This document shows, piece after piece, positions 28,014 through 34,089 of a DNA stretch of 34,089 bases. The stretch is from Podochytrium sp. JEL0797 (Eukaryota; Chytridiomycota; Chytridiomycetes; Chytridiales; Chytriomycetaceae), in assembly GCA_027596195.1 (NCBI GenBank), contig JADGJG010000174.1:1-34089 (forward strand), given 5' to 3'. The notes under the pieces were generated by a model. The model did no database searches. It was not told the origin of the DNA and worked only from the letters and a program-made list of their open reading frames with translations. Within the stretch, counting starts at the first letter, position 1, and each line of letters begins with the position of its first letter. The position numbers and the translations under genes are program-made.

Positions 28014-28775
28014 ATGGACGCCATCTTCGCCGAATGGAACTCATCCCAAAGTCTTCAAACCCAAATGTCCTCCTTCTTCTGCGACACCGACAAAGCGCAA
28101 GAGTTTGAAGAGTGGAACGGCTTCTTCTTCTCGCATGACCAAGTCTTGGGATATTCTTGCTCCCTCGACGAGCTCTTCACGGTCAAGGCGTGCCTGCAGC
28201 AGCAACAAGCCAACGCCTTCTTGACCCCCATCGCGACTCCAGAGCTTGATATCCAAGACGACTTGTCGATTTTCGAACAGACTCCCGTGGATGCTGGGGT
28301 TCCGTCCTTTTCGGCCTGTGACAGCCCGGTTATCATTGACGCGTTGCGCGAGGACCCGTTTCTTGATTTGATTTTATCCATTGGGGAGATGCAACCGCCG
28401 ATGCTCCCATCTCTCCCGGTGCAACCGGCTTCCTCTCTGCCAAGTTGTTCTCGCACGGATTCCGATATGGAAAATTCCCCCAACGCGCCATCCATCGAAT
28501 CCGTCTCCCGATCCGATCAGCGCAAACCAAACCAACCCTTGAAGTCCCCGCGATCGCGACTGGCACCCCATCGTCTGATTCGGTCTCATCTGATTAAAAT
28601 ATTTGAGGAGAATCACACGCCTGATACGGACACGATTCGGAGGGCGGCCGAGGAGGTTGGCATGAGTTTGCGCAAGTGCCAGTATTGGTTTCAGAATCGG
28701 AGGGCGGCGGGAAGGAGGGTTGAGAGGAGGAATATGCGAGGTTCATTCTTAAAATATTTCAATGACAATGTGTAA
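28014..28775 (+). CDS. Homeodomain transcription factor, cluster member 5 (most diverged)
   Basis: A single-exon protein of 253 residues from ATG 28014, just after a TATAAA-like ATTATAAA. The frame is open further upstream, but only from a GTG and across AT-rich leader. The homeodomain (about 178-237) has Leu16, Phe20, Trp48, Phe49, Asn51 and Arg53, and helix 3 SLRKCQYWFQNRRAAGRR. It keeps the family CQYWFQN signature but has Lys at position 44. Its N-terminus starts MDAIFAEWNSSQSL and lacks the YSDDQL motif. A relative of the D-FLDAFLS motif is visible as DPFLDLILSIGE. An extra 13 residues (RGSFLKYFNDNV end) follow the homeodomain. The 300 bp upstream hold no other gene. Confidence 0.88.
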   Translation: MDAIFAEWNSSQSLQTQMSSFFCDTDKAQEFEEWNGFFFSHDQVLGYSCSLDELFTVKACLQQQQANAFLTPIATPELDIQDDLSIFEQTPVDAGVPSFSACDSPVIIDALREDPFLDLILSIGEMQPPMLPSLPVQPASSLPSCSRTDSDMENSPNAPSIESVSRSDQRKPNQPLKSPRSRLAPHRLIRSHLIKIFEENHTPDTDTIRRAAEEVGMSLRKCQYWFQNRRAAGRRVERRNMRGSFLKYFNDNV

Positions 28776-29113
28776 ACGAGGAATAAAAACATTCTGTATT
28801 TTTCATTCGAGTCATGGGAATTCCGGTGGAGGGAATCTGGTGCCACATCCACGGCACATACGCGCCGACAACGAAACTCATGTACGGGAACACGTTGCTT
28901 TATTTAAACAACTGAACACCACTATGAACCCATTCTCCACTCTTGGGGCTGTGGGATTTTGAAATGATGGCGCGCACACGCGCAGAATAGGGAAAAAAAG
29001 GAAGAGGGAGTTGAAAAAAATTAAGTCTTGAAAAGGATTCGAAGTGGGCAACGGTCGAGAGGCTGAGTGTGAACCATACAATAATTCACGCGTTAATTGT
29101 TATCTGAATTTTT
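28776..29113. other. Intergenic interval with a short dispersed repeat
   Basis: No gene seen. The left 55 bp (GAGGAATAAAAACATTCTGT ... GTCATGGGAATTCCGG) resemble 29866-29925, on the far side of the next gene. Confidence 0.5.
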
Positions 29114-29800
29114 CTATTCCTTCAACAAACGCCGCACATCATATTCAAAAAGTCTCTCACACTCCTGCGTGGAAACAAACACTCTCCCCATCTCACGGTC
29201 AATCAAAATTTGACCCGGAGAACCCGAAAACACGCCCGTCTGGCACCCCGACACAAGGTTGACGGCCCCGAGCGGGGACAATGTTCCAGAAGAGCTTTCG
29301 TTTCCTTCAAGCGTTCGTTTCTTGGATGGGAGAAGAAGCTTGAAGGTGCGGATACGCGTTTCGGCATGGATGTGTGTTTGGAAAGCCGTTAACACCTCGG
29401 AAGGCTCGAACGAACTTCCCAGCAGAACCAAGCAGAGTCTCCCTTCATACTTCGCGGCCCAAAAGTTGTGCGCCGCCGAAACCCGCACCTTCTCGCCCTT
29501 GCCGTTCACGCCAACCGCGGGTATAAACTCCCACACAGAACGAGGTGAAGAAGGGTTGTGCCATGGGCATTGCAGTGCCAAGTGCGCTGTGATGCCTGGT
29601 GAACCAAGGATTAAGCGATTCGAACAGAGGCAACCAGTTGAGGCAGTTGTTAGGAAAGGAAATGTTTGCAAACACCTTGCGTCTTCGTTCGCCCTCGCGT
29701 GGGCAGTGGAGGTCACGACACACGTATTTGACCAGCGGGATGGGGGGATATGTGCTGCATTGCTGGCAGTGGTTTTATAGGCGGAGCAGGAGATGATCAA
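29114..29800 (-). CDS. Unrecognised protein, N-terminal exon structure unresolved
   Basis: A minus-strand frame is open over this span and ends at 29114. Its C-terminal ~150 residues look like a real folded protein (VSAAHNFWAAKYEGRLCLVL, then ETRIRTFKLLLPSKKR, then GQILIDREMGRVFVS). The frame has no ATG near its upstream end. The upstream half is more protein-like in another frame (KYVCRDLHCP), so an intron with a CACCAG acceptor near 29605 is likely. A TATAAAA on the minus strand at about 29778 may be its promoter. I do not recognise the family. Only the part below about 29600 should be trusted. Confidence 0.5.
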   Translation of the reverse strand: MIISCSAYKTTASNAAHIPPSRWSNTCVVTSTAHARANEDARCLQTFPFLTTASTGCLCSNRLILGSPGITAHLALQCPWHNPSSPRSVWEFIPAVGVNGKGEKVRVSAAHNFWAAKYEGRLCLVLLGSSFEPSEVLTAFQTHIHAETRIRTFKLLLPSKKRTLEGNESSSGTLSPLGAVNLVSGCQTGVFSGSPGQILIDREMGRVFVSTQECERLFEYDVRRLLKE

Positions 29801-29941
29801 CGAAAAGAAAAAAGACGTGGTGAAACCGCGAGTTGTTCTCGCTTCTTTGGTTATTGGAATAACGAGGAGTAAACACGTTCTGTATTTGCATTCTGTATTT
29901 GTATTCGGTCATGGGAATTCTGATGCATGGGGAAGTACGAA

Positions 29942-30353
29942 TTACACTGTATCGGAATGAGAAGGAACGGGAGCAGCGCTAGTTTCAGCCATGATCCAAT
30001 CGCGATATGCGGGGAGAGCGTCGTGCATGTCCACCATGATGATCTCGGGGACTTTGTACGGATGAATCGAAGCGACGTGGTCACGCAAAGACGCAAACAG
30101 CGCGCGTTGTGTTTTGCACATCTGGGTGAGGAGTATTAGAAGAGGAAGTTGATGATGGAGGAGGGCAAGGATATGGAGGGAGCCAAACCATCAACGCCTC
30201 ATCTTCCTCAGCGACTTTCCCCTCCCAGCGATACATTGAAAGCACTCGGGGCACAACATTAACACACGCAACGAGTTTCTTTTCGAGGAGGGACGAGGCA
30301 ATGTCCTTTGCAACTTGGACGGAGGGTGTAGTGATGTAGACGATTCCGACCAT
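29942..30353 (-). CDS. CutA-like protein (divalent-ion tolerance family), two exons
   Basis: Exons 30353-30189 and 30121-29942, joined across a 67-bp GT-AG intron, give 114 residues, the usual CutA length. Family motifs are in order: VYITTPSVQVAKDIASSL, KKLVACVNVVP, YRWEGKV, then HVASIHPYKVPEII and the C-terminal PAYRDWI. CutA forms a very stable trimer. It was named for copper tolerance in E. coli, and in animals it is linked to acetylcholinesterase anchoring; its biochemical role in fungi is not established. The ATG at 30353 is preferred over the longer open frame, which has no upstream ATG. The gene is divergent from a tiny candidate gene whose ATG is only 36 bp away. Confidence 0.92.
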
Positions 30354-30389
30354 TTTCGAAAGGAATTCCGACAAACAAAAACCCAGAAC

Positions 30390-30652
30390 ATGCAGACTTC
30401 CTTTTCCACCAGCACAAGCAACGCGTCACTCGCAGATTACCTCCAAAAAACCTGATCCGCGTCAGCGACGTGCATCGCGTTTTGTTTGAGAATTGCGAAA
30501 CCTTGGCTCGGATTGTAACGAGGTTGAAGGATGAAGGACGCGTTGCGCGATTTGAGTTGTTGTTTGTCCATTTTGTTTGCGAGGAATCTCTTATAGATAG
30601 AAAAGATGTGTTAACAAACGCGAAAAGGAATATTCACGAGGGGAGGATCTGA
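30390..30652 (+). CDS. Candidate 73-residue protein, two exons
   Basis: ATG at 30390, a short first exon to 30424, a 41-bp GT-AG intron (30425-30465) with a CTGAT branch-like site, and a second exon to 30652 give 73 residues. The product reads as a single amphipathic helical protein (DVHRVLFENCETLARIVTRL, then GRVARFELLFVHFVCEESL). No family is recognised. The length and heptad-like pattern would fit a small coiled-coil subunit of a larger complex, but that is a guess. The start is only 36 bp from the divergent CutA start. Confidence 0.4.
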
Positions 30653-30800
30653 GCCGTTCATGAAACTTTTACCTCATCAGGTTCAGAATTTGTATCATTT
30701 GTTCATTCACACTTTTGCGTGAAAAGGGATACAGGGGTTTTTTGAGGCGTTACCACCACATCCATCCCGCGAAAGCTCGTGGGAAAACTTGACCAAGAAA

Positions 30801-31635
30801 ATGACCACCCAACAAACGTCCCACCACTTTGAATGCTCGTTGGCAGGAACCGTGGCGTTCACCACTGTCCCGCCACTTATTGAACGCATTGCAGGGCTTA
30901 CGGGCAGTGCGGCCATACTCCTTGCGGATGGCGTGGATACGGCTGCGATTGGCGAGCACGAGTGTGTGTTTGTGGGGGCCGGTGGAGATGCTCGCACGTT
31001 GTTGCATCTACGGGCGGATTTGATGGGTGCGGATTGTGTGGATCCTGAACAGTCGTTGGGGGATCCTAGCGAACATCACCCAGGGGATCGAAACAAATGG
31101 TCACTCCTGTTTGTCGCCCCGCCCCAGCCGCCCAAGAAGGGCCAGCTTGCCACCGTGCGGGCTGTTTATGACGCCAAAGTGCGGAGGGGTAATGTGTTTG
31201 AGTATCTCGAGTTGTTGGAGTATCGCCTTGCGTTTGAGTTTGTGCGGAAGGGGTATCGATTCCACTTTGGAGATATTCAAATCACAATCAGCTGTATTCA
31301 TAAGGTATTTGTGTGTCTCTTGAGGTTTTGTGAGGGATCGTGCTGAATTGGATGTGTTGGTTTAGTTTCAAAAACGGCATGATCCGACGTCGTTGGTGCC
31401 TGTTGATCCGGAGGGGAGTTGGTTGGTCGAGTTGGTTACGGATCGCACGTTTACAGAGAATATTCCGTTTGTGTCGGAGCGGTTGGCTGCTTTTGCGAGG
31501 AATCTGCGCGGGTAACGTGTTTTGTTTCCCTTTCCCCCGAAAGTCGCATTCAACTCATTTTCAACTCTCAGGCTCGTCGATTTAAGCATCGTAGATATCA
31601 ACAAATACGGAAGCGCGTCCTTGCAATTGCGATGA
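30801..31635 (+). CDS. MED18: Mediator complex subunit 18 (MED18), three exons
   Basis: Head-module subunit of Mediator, the coactivator that contacts RNA polymerase II. Exons 30801-31304, 31366-31511 and 31572-31635 give 237 residues in a closed frame. MED18 features in order are the N-terminal GTVAF and strand pairs; RNKWSLLFVAPPQPPKKGQ; ATVRAVYDAKVRRGNVFEYL; GYRFHFGDIQITISCIHK; VPVDPEGSWLVELV; and the final LVDLSIVDINKYG. These strands form the MED18 barrel that pairs with MED20. The ATG at 30801 is the first in frame. The gene is convergent with the cyclin gene, with 76 bp between stops. Confidence 0.88.
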
Positions 31636-31711
31636 TTCTTGTTTCTCTTTTTTTGGGTTCGCAATCGAATCGGAATGAAGCAAAACAAAACCTTTCCTTC
31701 CTTTGTATTTT

Positions 31712-32795
31712 TCAACTTCTCTGAAGCCTTCGCGACGCTTCCATCAACTTTCGGGCACATTCTTCCAACAATGAACGGTCGAAACGAAACACGCGCCATA
31801 ATTCGAGTTGGTTGAAAAAGTTTGGGGCGATTAGTTGGAGGACTGAGAGGACGAGTGTGGCTGGTTGGTAGTGCAAGAACGCGAGGTCTGATAGAGCGAG
31901 GGTGTAAAACACGTGGGATTTGGAGGTGATGGTTTGTCGGAGGGATGTGGTGAGTGAGACGCGTGGTGGACGGTTTGTGGCGGGGTTGGTAGACGCGTTT
32001 GAATCGGGGATGGAGGTCAAGAGTTCGCTGAGGATCGCGTGTGGGGTGACTGCGAGGAGATCCCAGTTGAGTGCTTTGAGGATTTTGGGTTCGGTTCTCT
32101 TGATGGATTTCACGTCGATTGAGAATTCGGGGGTCGAGGCGATGACGGAGACGTCGAGGATGCGTGGTTCGATTAGTTCGTCGTTGAGTTTTGAGGCGAG
32201 GAAGAGGGAGGTTGTGGTGAGGAGGTGGAGTTGTGGGCGGCGGGAGACGCGGATTGTGGAGAGGTAACGGTCGAGGAAGTTGAAGGCGAGGGAGACGGTC
32301 TCTGGGGAGAGATTGAAGTGGGAGTGTATGTGGAGGCAGTGGTTGACGAGGGCTGGGAGTGTGTGGGTGAGTTTTGTGGGTTTGTTTTGATTTCAATCGA
32401 TTCGTACCGTGTCTTGTTTCGCTCGTGATCTTGGACAGCTGGGTATCGGTATTGTATAGAGGATCAGGCAGCAGGAGGTGCTGGCGCGCCATGAGGTGGA
32501 GCAGGCGCTTGGACGGGATGAAAGAGGGGTCGCGGGTTCTGGCGGCAGAGGGAGTGTTGGCGCAACTAGGGCGGGTCTCTCTAGGAGGAGTAGTCTCTAG
32601 AAGAGGCGTCTGTGCTAGGGAAGTGTCTAGGGGAGTGTCCAGAGGGGTCTCTAGAGAAGCACTGCGGGGCGTGGCCGCCAGAGACGTTGGGGTCTGCAGC
32701 CCAGGACCACTAGTGGGTGTAGGTGCATAGAGGACTAGGCGAGGCAGCTTCGCATCTCTGGCCAAAGGCGTGGTGGGCGAAGCAGTTCGCTTCAT
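31712..32795 (-). CDS. Cyclin-box protein (cell-cycle cyclin), two exons
   Basis: Exons 32795-32408 and 32352-31712, joined across a 55-bp GT-AG intron, give 342 residues. The N-terminal ~95 residues are disordered and dense in Ser/Thr-Pro sites (PLDTPLDTSLAQTPLLETTP), likely CDK phosphorylation targets. The cyclin box follows: HALVNHCLHIHSHFNLSPET, VSLAFNFLDRYLS, TTTSLFLASKLND. The C-terminal cyclin fold follows, with EPKILKALNWDLLAVTPHAI and a helical tail. The NFLDRYLS segment is typical of the A/B/D cyclin group; the usual W of the MRAILVDW helix is missing, so the subclass is not settled. It presumably activates a CDK. Confidence 0.85.
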
Positions 32796-32877
32796 TTTGC
32801 TTTGTTTGGATTTCGAAAAGGGTTTGCGGACAAGTTTTTGAATCAAAACAAATTTCTTTTATTTTTCAAACTACCAA

Positions 32878-33651
32878 TTAGTACCCATCACACAACGAAC
32901 TCGCTCCGATCCTGAAATGTTTACATCCAAACGACTCAGCCAAACGGGAGTATTCCTCCGCCTGATCCTTGGTCCTCACACCCCCGGACACTTTCAAACC
33001 CACGTACCCCATCTTTCCAGCATCCTTAATGGCTTCAAGCATGGTTGTAGCAGCAGCCACAGAAGCACCGTCGAATCCCTTCCCCGTGCTCGTTTTGAGA
33101 AAGTACAAACGCGAAGGGTCCGAGAAGAGGGTAAGGACTGCGTCGCACGCGGCTCTGAGATTCTGTGCGGGGATTGCACCCGTTTCGAGAATCACCTTGA
33201 GTGCGACTGTGTGGGTTGATCCGCAGGATTCGATCGCGGAGAGCGTCCATTTGATGGGGAGGAGGGCCGTTTCGAGGTGTCCGGCGTTGTAGGCGGCGTA
33301 GTCCCAGACGACCTATGTATATGAATATGGTTATTTGCATAGAAATGGAAGGAATAACAAAGAAATAGAAACTCATACATCGAGCTCATCCGCGCCATCC
33401 GCAATCGCACGCGCACTCGTCGCAACCACCTCCGCCTGCGAATCTCTTCCCAGCGGGAACGACACGACCGTGGCCACTACGAGGGAGGCAGTGCGTTTCG
33501 CCTGGAGGATACGCTCGGGGTAGACGCACACACAGGCTGTCTTGAGGCGCGTGGCAGTCTCGCAGAGCTGTTGGATGCTGGCTTCGGTTTCAGTCTCGCG
33601 CGAGAGGGAAGTCAGGTCGACGGCGGAAAGCCAAGTTGGTTGGGGAGTCAT
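32878..33651 (-). CDS. Deoxyribose-phosphate aldolase (DeoC), two exons
   Basis: A class I aldolase that cleaves 2-deoxyribose-5-phosphate to glyceraldehyde-3-phosphate and acetaldehyde in deoxynucleoside breakdown. Exons 33651-33379 and 33312-32878, joined across a 66-bp GT-AG intron, give 235 residues, close to the family norm. Catalytic residues are in place: Asp91 in ADELDVV, the Schiff-base Lys164 in FLKTSTGKG, and Lys198 in GLKVSGGVRT. The N-terminal DLTSLS and the CVYPERI strand also fit. The ATG at 33651 is the first in frame. There is no targeting signal, so it is presumably cytosolic. Confidence 0.95.
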
Positions 33652-33975
33652 TTTTGGGGCTTTTGGTTTGTTTTCCGAAAACGCCAAAAAATTGAATAAA
33701 TACAAACGAGATTTGAACTTTTTCTCTTGTGATTGAACTCAGATGCAGAAATCACAGAAATCATGCAGATCCATGTCACATTTCCATCCCCCTAAAAAAA
33801 GTGCCACGGATAAATCCTCCACCCGATTCTCAAAACCCCCATTCTTTGTCGAAAACGCGGAAGCAAATTACAAATAGAACAAATAGAAGAGATGGAGAAA
33901 TCATCCAGCTATATCCCGTTTCCATCGCAGTAGATATATATTCTCAGCCGCTTTTTCATACTTGCACCCGATTTG
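33652..33975. other. DeoC upstream flank, no gene
   Basis: AT-rich sequence with several A runs. No reading frame with support was found. It is the presumed promoter region of the aldolase gene. Confidence 0.5.
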
Positions 33976-34029
33976 GGGGGGCGGGGGCGGGGGGGGGGCC
34001 CGCGGCGGGGGGGGGCTGGCCCGGGGGCG

Positions 34030-34068
<39 letters not shown>

Positions 34069-34089
34069 GGGCGGGGGCGCCGGGGGCGG
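33976..34089. repeat. Poly-G low-complexity contig end
   Basis: More than 100 bases of nearly pure G with scattered C, matching the left end of the window. No telomeric repeat is present, so this is probably an artefact. Confidence 0.75.

Noticed and set aside
31368..32846. One very long minus-strand frame of 492 codons over the cyclin gene
   Set aside because: Only its first part (exon 1) is coding; after the GTACGA donor the real frame shifts to the cyclin box, and the rest of the long frame is His/Arg/Pro-rich shadow.
1..34089. CRISPR arrays, rRNA operon, transposons
   Set aside because: No regularly spaced direct repeats, no rRNA-like sequence, and no transposase or reverse-transcriptase motifs were seen on either strand.

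Overview
The window looks like one complete contig from a compact, intron-containing fungal genome. Genes lie 50-800 bp apart on both strands. Introns are mostly 40-105 bp with GT-AG borders, and I used them to join exons by hand. The set (mitochondrial Obg GTPase, KAT14-like acetyltransferase, Mediator 18, RMI1, cyclin, a two-CNBD protein, a YeeE/YedE transporter, a GPI-anchored repeat protein) suggests an early-diverging, probably zoosporic fungus such as a chytrid. That placement is inference. Both contig ends are long G runs that look like sequencing or assembly artefact.

Left part (0.5-14.5 kb), mainly housekeeping and regulatory: MTG2-type Obg GTPase (minus); a small MYND protein (plus); a six-exon CSRP2BP/KAT14-like acetyltransferase (plus); 1.3 kb with no firm gene; a 944-residue RING-H2 protein with a likely N-myristoylation start and a GC-AG intron inside the RING (minus); a Ser-rich unknown (minus); and a protein with two cyclic-nucleotide-binding domains (minus).

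Middle part (14.5-28.8 kb), the accessory and most interesting part: a 258-bp tandem repeat; a secreted, GPI-anchored, Lys/Glu/Gly repeat protein that lacks an obvious AUG and carries a Lys-Arg/Glu-Ala-Glu-Pro processing site; an intronless YeeE/YedE sulfur-compound transporter; a candidate 51-residue secreted peptide; and then five homeodomain genes in 9 kb, interrupted only by RMI1. The homeodomain proteins share an unusual third helix (CQYWFQN[KR]R), an N-terminal YSDDQL-type motif and a D-FLDAFLS-type motif. Three of the five promoters share a GGGTTCGACT box. Two of the genes arose by a tandem duplication of about 1.65 kb that also copied the 3' end of RMI1, leaving a clear RMI1 pseudogene fragment.

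Right part (29-34 kb), again compact core genes: an unrecognised protein, CutA (minus), a tiny divergent gene (plus), MED18 (plus), a cyclin (minus) and deoxyribose-phosphate aldolase (minus).

The homeodomain array is the best candidate for an undescribed system: a local, still-duplicating family of transcription factors with a diverged recognition helix, next to secreted or processed surface proteins. A role in sexual identity or cell-type control is only a hypothesis.
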